64,000 bases of DNA from contig NC_081412.1 in NCBI RefSeq assembly GCF_030272615.1, positions 673,703,823-673,767,822 of the forward strand. Reading direction: 5' to 3'. Origin of the DNA: Cryptomeria japonica. Taxonomy: Eukaryota > Streptophyta > Pinopsida > Cupressales > Cupressaceae. Position numbers and translations under genes: made by a program. Below the pieces are notes generated by a model. That model was not told the origin of the DNA. It did no database searches and saw only the letters and a program-made list of their open reading frames with translations. Positions 12,618 to 25,300 of this stretch are shown here, one piece after another. Within the stretch, counting starts at the first letter, position 1. Every line of letters begins with the position of its first letter.

Positions 12618-13500
12618 ATGAGTCCTCATAAATTTCCACCTTTAACTCCACATAATTATGCATCATGGAAAATTAAAGTATGGAGCAAATTAATGAAAAA
12701 AGGTCTCACACATTACATAGATGGAACAATAACAGCACCACCTGATCCTAAGGCTGATCCTAATGCTCAGTTAGAATGAATCACTAAAAATTGCATGGCT
12801 CTTGGAACTTTGTTCAAGTATGTATTAGATGACCTCATCTTTCATATTGAGAAGTGTACTATAATCAAAGATGCTCAGGATATGTTTCAAAAATTGTATG
12901 GTCAAGTTGATGAAATCAAAGGTTACAAAATTGACAATGATCTAACCAACTTGGATCCCAAGAGTTTTGATACAATCCAATATTATGTCACCAAAGCAAA
13001 TGAGCTAAGAGTAAAGCTTAAGGATTGTGCAATTGACAAGAAGGATGCTTAGTTGATATTGAACTTGTTGGATAAGCTTGCACCAGAATATGCAACATTT
13101 GTGTCTAGGTTCCAAACTCATTGTTTGAGACTGGGGAGTTCCTACATCATGCCTTCATTTGATGCTTTCCTAGAAATGTTGATATTGGAACAATCTAAGT
13201 TATTGAACATGGGGCTTCTCAATTTTTCAAATTCCAAGGCTTTGGTCGCTAATCAAGGAAGTCAAGGAAGTCAAGGCAAAGATTCCAACAAGAAGAAGAA
13301 GCAATCTAAGTCAAAGCCATAGCAAGAAAAAGGACAATCATCCTCTCCATCACAAGATGATTTTTCATCCTCTTCCAAGAAGGGAACACCACCTAAGAAA
13401 GATAAACCAACTTGTGCATATTGCAAGAAGTATGGTTATGATGAGCATCGATTCCACACCAAGAAAGTTGATGAGTTGACAAATCTTCTCAAGAAAAACA
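12618..13500 (+). pseudogene. COP-B gag
   Basis: The ATG at 12618 begins MSPHKFPPLTPHNYASWK, matching the copia Gag pattern of a short leader and a NYxxWK motif. The helical Gag domain runs to about 13250, followed by a Gln/Ser/Lys-rich linker. The knuckle region near 13412-13460 (CAYCKKYGYDEHRFHTK) has lost its last Cys, so zinc binding is doubtful. Stops at 12777, 13050, 13320 and 13509 break one otherwise continuous frame. Most fit a Gln codon CAG changed to TAG, or an Arg CGA changed to TGA. Confidence 0.88.
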
Positions 13501-13583
13501 ACATCAACTAGTCATCCACCTACACAAAGAAGGATTCAACTCCTTCCTCTTCCTCACAATCTAAGGGAAAAGGGCAAGCCTTT

Positions 13584-14517
13584 GTGGCTACTACAAGTTC
13601 TTCATACAAGTGGATAATTGACTTAGGTGCCTCTTATCACATGGGTTCTACAAAAGAGCAGTATTCTTCATTGGAGCCATCTAAGGTACCTCACATTTAC
13701 ATAGGTGATGATACACAAGTAAAGGTTGAAGGGAAAAGTTCAGTTGACATGGATGATGGAACATTTGAGAATGTTCTTTAAGGTCCTAACTTGTCTACCA
13801 ACCTTCTCTCTATCTAGCAAATCACTCACTATGGGAATGGGAAAAAGGTTGAGTTTACCCCTGATTCAGTTGTGGTAAAGGAACATGATGATGATGCCTT
13901 GGTAGCAGTGGGACAAGTCAATGACAACTCAAGGTTTTATTCATTCTCCCACTTTGTGCCAAGTTCTCCTTCTAGGGCCTTGCTTACTCATTCAAATTCT
14001 GAAACTAAGCTATGGCATGAGCGGTTTGGTCACCTCAACTACTGCTATCTTTAGCAACTCAGCACTAAAGACATGGTCACTGGTTTACCTCGAATCAGTT
14101 TTTCAGAGGGTGTATGTTTAGGGTGTTCCATGGGCAAGCATCCCAAGCAGAAGTTTGATAAGGGGGAAGCTTGGAGAGCTTTGGAAGTTCTTCAACTTGT
14201 TCACAGTGATGTAGTGGGTCCATTTCCAACAACTTCATTTAGTAAGGCCCGCTATGGCCTCACCTTCATTGATGACTACTTTTTCTTTACTTGGGTCTAA
14301 TTTATTATTCATAAGAGTGAAGTATTTCATAGATTTCAGGACTTCAAGACTCATGTGGAGAAGCAATCTGGGAAAGTGGTGAAGATTCTTCTCACAGATA
14401 ATGGAAGGGAATATGTGAACAAAAGACTTGAGGATTTTTTTACATTTGCGGAGATTGATCTTCAGCATTATGTCGTATACACTCCACAACAGAATAGAAT
14501 TGCAAAGCACAAGAATC
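13584..14517 (+). pseudogene. COP-B protease and N-terminal integrase (cut by CHR)
   Basis: The protease motif reads WIIDLGASYHM where copia elements have D-S-G, so the active site is altered (Ser to Leu). The integrase zinc domain follows with HERFGHLNY near 14016 and CLGCSMGKH near 14120. The catalytic core then shows VHSDVVGPF (first Asp) and LLTDNGREY (second Asp). The third position of the triad, normally in an A-E-R-K-N context, is A-K-H-K-N here, so the Glu is Lys. In-frame stops lie at 13779, 13815, 14052 and 14298. The frame is interrupted at 14518 by CHR and resumes at 28631. Confidence 0.88.
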
Positions 14518-15948
14518 TGTAAAGACATAAATTAGTCTATAAGACATAATCTACTCTTTATTCATAAATAAACTCATAGGTCAATTAAGAAGTCTATTTC
14601 GTACATAATATAAAGAAATATCAATAAGTTGATAAAACAATCATAGATATCAAAGAGTTAAATACAATTTTCATTTAAAATGAAAGATACAAATTTTTTC
14701 AATATATATCCTTATTCCCTACTTAGGCTTTCATATTGCCTTAAGTAATATACAAATAGAAATAAGGTGAGATACATCCATCGGTCTCCATTCTGAGTTG
14801 CTTCCTTTCAGTCCTTTGAATGAAGACGAGAAAAAGATTCAGGCGCTTTTTCTGCCCAACCTTGAAGATTATGCTTCGCCGGAATTCTTGGTCAATCAAG
14901 AATACCCGACCCTTCATAAATTGTTTTAACCAAATAATTCGAAAGAAAAGAGGGAATCTGGTGCATGCCTAGATGATACAAGCATTTTCAGTTTCCTATT
15001 TCTTTTAAGAAACAAGCATTATCATGCAAGGATATGGTAGAGAGCATAAAATCAGGAATTCCATCTATTTCTATGGAAAATTCAATTCATTACTTGGCCA
15101 AGTATAATGCCATGCATAGCAAAATAAATAGTTGGAAAAAGCAACTATTCTCTCTAAGATTCCATATTCAGCACCCGTCCTGGGAGGTAAATTTCTATAC
15201 ACAAGCCTATCCATAGCTTGGTTTCCACAAACAAGAATACATTTTAAGAATACGATCTTATGCCTGTATTTATTCTAAATTTCCCCTATGATATCTCCTA
15301 AGTTTGAGGCTCAGTTATGGTTATCAAATTGAAGTCTTTTTCTACATTTCGACAGGTCTGTAACTTTACTATCTCACGTCTTGGAGAGATGGAAGGTTAA
15401 ATAACATCTTCTGCAGTTGTGGAAGATGAGTCGACTTCCTCTCACCATGGATCGTGGAGTTTGTAGCTTTCTAATGTCTACTATTCTAACTCTATGGCAC
15501 TATGTGCCTGCTAACTCTTCCCTCCCGTGGTTACAAGACATAGATCGTGGTACTATTTCAAACCTATCACCATGGGAACTAGAAGTCAAATGCTATCAAA
15601 GTGGAGTAAGGGAGTAGTCTGTGGTTTCATGGAGTAATCTACAGTTACGTGAGCTGATCTGCAGTCACGTGGAGTAATTTGCTTGCTTGGTGGGGAGGTC
15701 AGCCTTGTCGACTACCACTTAGTCGACTATTAACCACCATTGCCACCTTAAAACAAACGTCTGCCATCTTTTGCATTACAATGTTAAACTAAATAAACAA
15801 TATTATATTAAATAAAATATACATCATATTCAATTTTTCAATTTAAATGTTAAATAAAAGAAAACCTAATTAAGACTTTTAAGATGTTTAATAAATTAAC
15901 AATATAAATATATGTGTATATATATATATACATATATATATATACAAT

Positions 15949-15979
<31 letters not shown>

Positions 15980-16908
15980 TATGTATATATATACATACAT
16001 ATATATATATATACATATATATGTATATATATACATATATATATGTATATATATATATATGTATATATATACATATGTATATATATATATATATCTACAT
16101 ATATCTATGTATATACATATATATATATGTATATACATATATATATATAACGTTCGATTTTATTCATAGAAAGGTAAAATATAAACATGATAATATATAT
16201 ATACATGCATAATTATAAACCTATCATTTCGAATTGACAAGATTAATATAACATAACTTATAAACAATCATCAAATTTTATGCATACGAACTCCATACAG
16301 TTACCTAATCGATGAGACATAATACTCATTTTCCTATGAGCAAAACAATAATCAACTTCTTACCATTGAAATCATGTCGACATAAAGTTCATATTCTAAA
16401 TTAGTTTTAATAAAAATGTTAACTCGCTAATTAATTAACCCTAATTTTTTAACTATTGAACATTTTCAAATATTCAATCAACGTAATGACTAATTTTTAC
16501 TCAATCATTTCAATTTAAAATAAGCATTGATGAAGTCATAATTCAAACAATGATACCTTGCCAAAGTCATATTTGCACAAACAATTTTCTATTGTGGTGT
16601 GTGAGACTCCCCTAGTGTACCGAAGTCATAAGTTAAAAACAACTCTACCTGAGTCATGTTCTCGCCTTCAACTTCATTCACCTGTCCCTGCATCACTTGC
16701 ATTCAATAATTCATTAGCATTGACAATCCCCAATTAAGATAATACTAGTTATCGGATTACATATTGCATGAATAAAATGCATACATCATTTCCATACAAC
16801 TGAATTATCATAAAAATGAATGCTCATATCTTTTTCAATTTCAATGCATAAATAAAAACCTACATTATATCTTTTAAATACACAATATCAAAACTATGGT
16901 TTGTGACA
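14518..16908 (-). repeat. CHR 3' LTR, internally deleted
   Basis: On the element strand it starts TGTCACAAACC and ends TCTTTACA. Compared with the right LTR it lacks about 650 bases at a junction near 15253, where AAGAATAC meets GATCTTATGC. It contains a large TA-rich microsatellite at 15908-16150. Confidence 0.93.
15908..16150. repeat. (TA)n-rich microsatellite in the CHR 3' LTR
   Basis: TATATATACATACA and TATATGTA units run for about 240 bases. All reading frames through it give Tyr/Ile-rich artefacts. The matching site in the right LTR (27768-27860) is much shorter. Confidence 0.97.
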
Positions 16909-16925
16909 TCCTTCCCCTCTTGGAA
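16909..16925 (-). promoter_or_regulatory. CHR polypurine tract
   Basis: On the minus strand AAGAGGGGAAGGA directly precedes the 3' LTR start TGTCA. This is the expected primer for plus-strand DNA synthesis. Confidence 0.88.
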
Positions 16926-17109
16926 GAGACGACGTCTCGATGTCTTACTACTCAAACAATAATCACATAACAATTATATCTTAGAAAAATGTCAACCATT
17001 CATCAAATTTCATATAATAATAATAACATACATGCTATCCAAGTTTACGTCATAGAATTAAAATCATTGTTTCAGAGATATCTCTAATAATAAGCAACTA
17101 TTTTCTAAG

Positions 17110-18350
17110 AAAGCAAATGAGGAAAATGGTGGTCAATCATCTCAACATCCTCCCATGTAGCACTATCCTTAGAATATTGGTCCCATTAAACCTTATACTA
17201 AATGAAATCTCTGCTATGTAGCTTCACGCTATACTGATCTAGGATTCAGATGGGCTCCATTAGAACCACCCCTAGATCCTGTACCTGTAAAAATTGCCAA
17301 TCAAGAATATGAGAGGCATCAACATGATAAGGTTTGAATATAGAAACATGAAACACATTGTGGATTTGAGCAAGAGTAGGGGGTAAAGCTAATCTATAAG
17401 CAACTGGATTGATAACCTCCAGTACATCAAAGGGTCCCACATATCTTGGTGCCAATTTTGATGATTTTCCAAATGAGATAGAGCTCTTATGAGGTTTGAC
17501 TCTCATAAAGACTTTATCTCCTACAACAAATTGTTTGTAAGTCCTATTTTGGTCTGCATAACTCTTATGTCGGTCAGCTACTTCCTTCAACCTACTCTTT
17601 ATCAACACCATTTTCTCATCCATTTCCTTGAGTAAATCAGGACCAATAATGATTCTATCCTCTAGTCTATCCCAACTGATAGGTGTGCGACACTTTTGCC
17701 CATAGAGTGCTTCAAAAGGCGCCATCCCTAAGGATGCATGAAAGGAGTTGTTATAAGAAAATTCAACTAAAGTCAAGTACTCCTCCCATTTGTATTGTTG
17801 ATCCATGCAATACATCCATAAAAGATCTTCCACTACTTGATTAACCCTTTATGTTTGGGAGTCAGTCTAAGGATGATATGCTGAGCTAAAATTTAGTCTT
17901 GTTCCCTATGCTACATTTAATGTTGTCCAGAATCTGGAAGTCATCCAGGTATCCCTATCAAATATTATGGTTTCTGGAACACCATATAACTGAAAAATTT
18001 CTTGCACAAATTTCTTGGCAAGAACAAATGATCCATCCTTGAGATTCCCAGGTATGAAATGTGCAACTTTAGTCAACTTATCCACCACTACTAAGATAGG
18101 GTCATGTTTATTCTTGCTCATTGGTAATCCTTAGATAAAATCCATACTGATTACCTGCCACTTGTATTCTGGTATAACATGTTGGAATAAAAGTCCTGTT
18201 GGATGAACATGTTCAACTTTCACTCTTTTAACATTCCAAACATTGTGCTACATACTCAACCACTTCTTTTCTGAGTTTAGGCCAGAAATACAAAGATTTC
18301 AGATCAGCTACCATCTTTGTTATTCCCGGGTGTCCTGAATAAGGCTTATT
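17110..18350 (-). pseudogene. CHR integrase with chromodomain remnant
   Basis: The zinc domain is visible as HPGITKMVADLKSLYFWPK with CLEC near 18230-18330. The core shows MDFI (first Asp), then FDRDTWMTSRFW near 17940 (second Asp). At the third position TAA (17851-17849) replaces the Glu codon of the usual Q-T-E-R-V-N-Q block. The C-terminal GPF module APRYVGPFDVLEV lies near 17440. Beyond the stop at 17246 a weak chromodomain-like tail continues (ILDQYSVKLHSRDF, then ATWEDVEMI and FPHLL), ending near 17110. In chromoviruses this domain directs insertion to chromatin. Several stops make it non-functional. Confidence 0.88.
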
Positions 18351-19920
18351 GTGCATCTTATGTAGTATTAACTTCCTTAAATCTTCCCCTTCAGGTATGT
18401 ACATCCTTCCTTGGTATCTCAAAATACCCTTAGGTTCTATTTCAAATCCATCATAACGATGATCTGAAGAATCTTTTTCCAAGGCTTGTTTAACCCTTAA
18501 GTAATGTTCATCTTCTAGAAGGTTCTGCAACACTTGTTGTTTCAAGTTTGTCTTCATTGTAACCATAGTAGATAGGTGTCTTCTTCTACTAAGAGCATCA
18601 ACTACTCTATTTTCCTTCCCTTTGATATATTGAATACCAAAGTCATACTCACTTATAAATTCAAGCCACCTTCTCTGTCTTGCATTAAGGTTAGGTTGTG
18701 TAAAGATATACTTCAATCCTAAATGATCCATTTTTAGCTCAAAAGGCTTCCCTAAAAGGTAATGCCTCCACATTTGTAATGCATGTACAATAGCTAGAAG
18801 TTCTAAGTCATGCGGTGCATAATTCATCTCATATTGCTTTAGCTTTCATGATTCAAATGAAACCACCTTTCCTTCCTGCATCAATACTATTCCCACACCT
18901 TCACCTAAGGCATCTGTAATTACTGCAAAATGTCCATTGGGATCTAGTATAGTTAAAACTAGTGTTGTTGTCAATTTCTGCTTCAAAAGTTGAAATGACT
19001 CCTCACACCTCTCAGTCCATTCAAACCTTTTTTCCTTTTTTTGAAGTGAAGTAATAAGTGCTGCTATCCTAGAAAATCCTTCCACATACTTTCTATAATA
19101 TACTGCAAGTCCCATAAAAATCCCAACTTCTAAAACATTCTGAGGTGTTGGCCAATCTACTATTGCTTCTATCTTTGCAGGATCAACTAAAATTTCTTCA
19201 GTGGATATGACATGACTTAAGTAATGCACCTTTTCCTAAAAGAAGGCACACCTAGAAAATTTCCCATAAAGCTTGTGATCTCTCAATCATTGCAAAACTA
19301 TCTTGGGTCCTTCTTATGTTCTTCTTCATTCTTAGAATAGATCAAAATGTCATCAGTGAAGATTACAACAAAATCATCCAGGTATTCTCTAAAAATACTA
19401 TTCATGAGGTTCATCAATGTTACTGGGGCATTGGTTAAACCAAATGGTACAACTGTGAATTCATAGTGCCCATACCATGTTCAGAATGCAGTCTTAGGAA
19501 TATCCTCATCCTTAATCCTTAACTGGTGATATCCTAATCGAAGATCAATCTTAGAGAATACCATTGCACCTTTCATTTGATCAAATAATTCATCTATCCT
19601 TGGTAAAGGATATCTATTTTTGATAGTTACATTGTTCATCATCCTATAATCAATGCATAACCTTAAAGTACCATCTTTATTCTTTACAAAGATCACCGGT
19701 GCACCCCACAGGGATACACGTGGTCTAATAAATCCTTGCCTAAGCAAATCTTGAAATTGAGCCTTAAGCTCATACAATTCTATTGTTGTTATTCTATATG
19801 GATCTTTAGATTGTGGCTTCGTTCCCAGTAAGAGTTCTATAGAAAAATCAAACTCTCTCTTAGGTGGTAACTTGGTAAGGTCTTTAGAAAGACATCTAGG
19901 AAATCTACAAGGACACAATA
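18228..19920 (-). pseudogene. CHR reverse transcriptase and RNase H
   Basis: The RT shows [20 protein letters not shown], then [15 protein letters not shown] (first catalytic Asp) and [10 protein letters not shown] near 19350, where gypsy elements usually have YxDD or FxDD. The RT-RNase H linker continues with HYLSHVIS and VDPAKIEAIVDWPTP at about 19229-19130. The RNase H has ITDALGEG and ends in GKENRVVDALSRR, the usual C-terminal block. Stops and frame changes occur near 19480, 19235 and 18846. The right edge overlaps the end of the Gag-protease frame. Confidence 0.9.
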
Positions 19921-21496
19921 ATCCTTAGGAATTTTCTCAACATTATCCAGATTATTTACCATGACAGCTATAATGGAACATCCTTTTCTTTGGGCCTTCT
20001 TGAGTTGCACTGCCGAAATGTGTCTCAATTCAAGAGGATTTTGAGACCCAAAAATTTCAACTGAATTCCCAAAATCATCAATGCAACTGATAACCTTATC
20101 TTCATAGTTTACTATGGCTTTATGCTCTGTCAACCAATTGATACCTAAGATCACATCATAGGATCCTAATGGTGCAACATAAAGGTTAACCTAGGTTAGG
20201 AAACTGGAAAGTGGTAGTTCACTACAAAATAGACAAGTATCTACCCTCCGTTCTTCTCGATTTCCATATTGGACCATCCATGCATTTTAAATATAACCAA
20301 GTCTAATAGATATTTTAGAAACTACTTTAGGATCAATAAAGCATTCAGTAGCTCCTATATCTATTAAAATAGAAATTGATTGTCCAAAAAGCTTACCCGT
20401 CATTTGAATAGGTGAGGCTTGGAAATCAGCTTGATAGTTGTCGACTGCAGTGTGAATTTGGTGTTGAGGGGCTCCTTCTTGATTTTATCCTCTTTGTGCA
20501 GGGCTACGTTGCAGACAATTTGAGGCATAATGACTCCCTCCACAATTGTAACACCCATCCCTAGGTCCAAAATGGCCACCTGACCTTCCTCTATCCAAAT
20601 TCTATTGGGCATTGGTGTTATTGTTTGCTCTCTTGTTACCATCTTGATTCACTCTTCCTCTTTCTTGAGAGTTGGGTCCCCTCTTGAGATTCCTTATCTG
20701 TCGTTTGTTGTCATTGTTGTTCATTTGGAAGTTCCTATTTCCAAAATTTGGTTGGTTATTCACATTTTTACAGAAGCTCCCCAACTGCTGCAACTTCTTC
20801 TCTTGCTTGGTTGCTTTCTCAAATACCTCCTCCATAGTAAGTGAATTATGAATATCCATTTCTACTCCTATATGAGTTCTCAAACCCAAGATGAACTCCT
20901 GGATGTGGAATCGCTCATCCATCTGATATTGCGGAACATACTTAAGGAGGTTGGTAAACTTCTCCTAGTATTGAGTTACCGACATGCCACCTTGAGTTAG
21001 GTTATGAAATTCAGTCATCTACTTACCGAAGAATAACTAAGGAAGCCACCTCTTCCTAAAGGATTGCAAGAACAATTCCCAAGTGATATCTCTTGGTTGC
21101 AATTTCCTTTCAGACTTTTCATTATCCCACCAAGTAGCAGCTTCGCCAAAAAGCTAATAAGCAGCCCAAACTGCCTTGGTTTCATTGGACATGTTGCAGA
21201 GACCAAAATACTTTTCCATTTCTATCACCCATGCCTCTGCACCATCACCAATAGTTTTTTCCATAAAATTTTGGTGGGGCTATTCTTTTCAAGTCCATAA
21301 CCAGCTCTTCTTCAATCCTTGCTTGGTTATCTGGTTTCTCTTCAACCCTTGGAGCTTCCTGTCGGACTTCTCTGACCCTTCAAACCTCCTGTTCGAGTTC
21401 ATTCATTCTGGCACTCTGTTGGTTCAGTAAATCAAGGATTTGGTCCAGCCTTTCATTCCCATTACTAGGCCCAGCCCTTGTGGTCCTTGAGGCCAT
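19837..21496 (-). pseudogene. CHR gag and protease
   Basis: The ATG at 21496 opens MASRTTRAGPSNGNERLDQI, followed by a short coiled coil and then the retrotransposon Gag domain (MDERFHIQEFILGL at 20922 onward). A zinc knuckle CYNCGGSHYASNC is encoded near 20545, spaced CX2CX3HX4C. The protease active site reads ILIDIGATECFID near 20365, with D-I-G-A in place of D-S-G-A, and is followed by VILGINWLTEHKA at 20154. Stops and at least one frame shift interrupt the polyprotein. Confidence 0.87.
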
Positions 21497-21851
21497 TGTT
21501 AGTCAACAATTTCTGCATCAGGGAAATGTTGATATTTCTTAGCAAAAAAGAAGAATATTTGCAAAGTTATGATTTTTGTAACTTCTATTAAATCAATGCT
21601 TCCTAAAATCTACCCTTACAATATAACTATAGAGATTAATATCCATGTTTATTACTGGAAGGAAACAATATAGAACTATAATAAGACATAGTTAGATAAT
21701 TTACAAATCTATTTCATCCAGGTTTATAATATAACTAAGGTCAAAAGTACATATTTATCATCATAGGAAAAACATAACATTCAACTCAAATTTATTATAG
21801 AAAGAAAGGCATCTTTATTTATTGACAATAAAAGTGTTATCGCATAATACA

Positions 21852-22136
21852 TCACTCTTCTGGAGGAGTCGTGGGAGTATATCCTTCGGACTCATTAGAA
21901 CTTAGGGGGGTAAAACTTTCAGATTCATTATCACTGAGTGGGGTATATCCCTCAGATTCATTATCACTCAGTGCAGAATATTCCTCTGACTCATCGGAGC
22001 TTATCAAAATTGGCCTAATTGGAGAATATTCTAACTCAGGCTCCTCTTCCTCTATAGGGATAGTCTTTTCCCTAAGGGATTCAGTAGGGCCTACTACTAT
22101 CTCAACACTTTCTTTCTCTTCAAAAACTGGTTTCAC
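21852..22136 (-). CDS. Acidic repeat ORF in the CHR leader, 94 aa
   Basis: This short intact frame lies between the primer binding site and gag on the element strand. It is rich in Glu, Ser and Pro, and residues 52-90 contain repeats built on DNESEGYTPLS, about 12 residues each. I recognise no domain. It could be an upstream ORF, an N-terminal extension of Gag cut off by mutation, or captured sequence. The region from 21497 to 21851 shows nothing else. Confidence 0.4.
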   Translation of the reverse strand: MKPVFEEKESVEIVVGPTESLREKTIPIEEEEPELEYSPIRPILISSDESEEYSALSDNESEGYTPLSDNESESFTPLSSNESEGYTPTTPPEE

Positions 22137-22370
22137 TTTGAGAGGAAGATTTTTTCGTCACTGATCCATCCTCCAATTGGATGGTTATCCATAATAGGCA
22201 TGCCAGGAGATATAGGATCCTTCTTGACCCTCACATAGTGATCATACCCAACTATTGACTTATGAGCTATCTATTTTGTATGCACCATCTCTGTAAGTTT
22301 CAACACAAAACTATTATTCTCCAAATTCAACTTGTGAAGTGACTCATAGGTCCTAGTGTTATAAAAACTA

Positions 22371-22383
22371 TGCTCTGATACCA
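22371..22383 (-). promoter_or_regulatory. CHR primer binding site (tRNA-Met)
   Basis: On the minus strand TGGTATCAGAGCA follows the 5' LTR end after a TTT spacer, complementary to initiator tRNA-Met. Its first four bases (TGGT), with the preceding TTT, also appear at the two tandem junctions inside the 5' LTR. Confidence 0.92.
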
Positions 22384-22386
22384 AAA

Positions 22387-25300
22387 TGTAAAGATGTAAA
22401 TTAATCTATAAGACATAATCTACTCTTTATTCATAAATAAACTCATAGATCAATTAAGAAGTCTATTTCATACATAAAATAAATAAATCTTAATAAGTTG
22501 ATAAAACAATCATAGATATCAAAGAGTTAAATACAATTTTCATGTAAAATGAAATATACAAATTTCTCAATATATATATCCTTATTCCCTACTTAGGATT
22601 TCATATTTCCTTAATTAATATACAAATAGAAAGAAGGTGAGATACATCCATCGATCTCCATTCTGAGTCACTTCCTTTCAGTCCTTTGAATGAAGACGAG
22701 AACAAGATTCAGGCACTTTTCTGCCCAACCTTGAAGCTTACGCTTCCCCAAGATTCTTGGTCAATCAAGAATACCCAACCCTGCATAAATTGTTTTAACC
22801 AAAGAATTCGAAAGACAAGAGAGAATTAGGTGCATGCCTAGATGATACAAGCATTTTCATTTTCCTATTTCTTTTAAGAAACAAGCATTACCATGCAAGG
22901 ATATGCTAGAGAGCATAAAATAAGGAAATCCATATATTTCTATGAAAAATTCAATTCATTACTTGACCGAGTATAATATCATGCATAGCAAAATAAATAG
23001 TTGGAAAAAGCAACTATTCTCTCTAAGATTCCATATTCGGCACCCATCTCGGAACTTTGTATACAAAAGCCTATCCATAGCTTGGTTCCCACAAACATGA
23101 ATACATTTTAAGAATACAATCTTTTGACTAATTGAAATAACATCTTCCCTATTACTTTCATAAATTAAACACTACTTCATTCTTTCACTTAAATGAATAC
23201 AATCTTTCATAATTTGAAAAGCAAATATAATTTCAACAACATTATTCAAGTAAATAAAAAGTAAAACAAGGTGTATCACAAGTATGATTTTCTTTCATAT
23301 AAAGGAGTAAAGTATGAGTAAACATTCCTTAATTGAAAATCTAACCTAATCCCTTTGACATTAATCAGTATCCTTAAACAATTAAATTAACTATCTTAAC
23401 TATTTCAACATATATTTCACCTAATGATTTCTTTCTTCATCTTTTCAAGGAATAATAACACATATTCAATAACATCTGGAATATCATAAAAGAAATCTTA
23501 TGCTATATATAAAGCTTTAATTTTTTAACTTTCCTTATTGCAAATATAACCAAAATAAAATAATATTCTGACCTCTTTATGCTTGAAACTGGTTAGAAAG
23601 TACTCTGTCGTGCCTCCTCTAAATGGATCTACGTCCTCCTTGATGACTCAAAATTCTCTCACCGATCTTCTATTCTTCTTTTTCTATCTCTACTCTAAAA
23701 TGACTCTGTCTCTGTCTGCAATTCTAACTTAATATCTATCTACTCCTTTGGTATTTTATATCTTTTCCCTCTCCCTTCCTATCGATCTTATGCATGTATT
23801 TATTCTAAATATCCCCTATGATATCTCCTAAGTTTGAGGCTCGGTTATGGTTATCAAATTGAAGTCTTTTTCTGTATTTTGACGCGTCTCTAACTTTACT
23901 ATCTCACGTCTTGGAGAGATGGAAGGTTAAGTAACATCTTCTACAATTGTGGAAGATGAGTTGACTTCCTCTCACCATGGATCATGGAGTTTTCAGCTTT
24001 CTAACATCTAATATTCTACCTGTATGGTGCCATGTGCCTACTAACTCACCAAAATGTAAAGACATAAATTAATCTATAAGACATAATCTACTATTTATTC
24101 AAAAATAAACTCATAGGTCAATTAAGAAGTCTATTTCATACATAATATAAAGAAATATCAATAAGTTGATGAAACAATCATAGATATCAAAGAGTTAAAT
24201 ACAATTTTTATGTGAAATGAAAGATACAAATTTCTCAATATATATATCCTTATTCCCTACTTAGGCTTTCATATTGCCTGAAGTAATATACAAATAGAAA
24301 TAAGGTGAGATACATCTGTCGATCTCCATTCTGAGTCACTTCCTTTCAATCCTTTGAATGAAGACGAGAACAAGATTCAAGTTCTTTTTCCACCCAACCT
24401 TGAAGCTTACGCTTCCCCAAAATTCTTGATCAATCAAGAATACCCTACCCTGCACAAATTATTTTAACCAAAGAATTTGAAAGACGAGAGGGAATCTATT
24501 GCATGCCTAGATGATACAAGAATTTTCATTTTCCTATTTCTTTTAAGAAACAAGTATTATCATGCAAGGATATGGTAGAGAGCATAAAATAAGGAATTCC
24601 ATCTATTTCTATGGAAAATTCAATTCAGTACTCGACCGAGTATAATGCCATTCATAACAAAATAAATAGTTGGAAAAAGCAACTATTCTCTCTAAGATTC
24701 CATATTTGGCACCCGTCCCGGAAGGTAACTTTCTATACACAAGCCTATCCATAGCTTCGTTCCCATAAACAAGAATAAATTTTAAGAATACAATCTTTTG
24801 ACTAATTGAAATAACATCTTCCCTATTACTTTAGTAAATTAAAAACTACTTCATTGTTTCACTTAAATGAATACAATCCTTCATAATTTGAAAAGAAAAT
24901 ATAATTTCAACAACATTATTCGAGTAAATAAAAAGTAAAAGAAGGTGTATCACAAGTATGATTTTCTTTCATATAAATGAGTAAAGTATGAGTACACATT
25001 CCTTAATTGAAAATCTAATCTATCCCTTTGACATTAATCACTATCCTTAAAAAATTAAATTAACTATCTTAACTATTTCAACATATATTTCACCTAATGA
25101 TTTCTTTCTTCATCTTTTCAAGGAATAATAACACATAGTCAATAACATATGGAATATCATAAAAGAAATCTTATGCTATATATAAAGCTTTAATTTTCTA
25201 ACTTTCCTTATTGCAAATATAACCAAAATAAAATAGGGTTCTGGCCTCTTTACGCTTGAAACTAGTTGGAAAGTACTTTGTTTTGCCTCCTCTAAATGGA

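Noticed and set aside
15850-16212. Five overlapping Tyr/Ile-rich open frames on both strands
   Set aside because: Products of the TA microsatellite in the CHR LTR.
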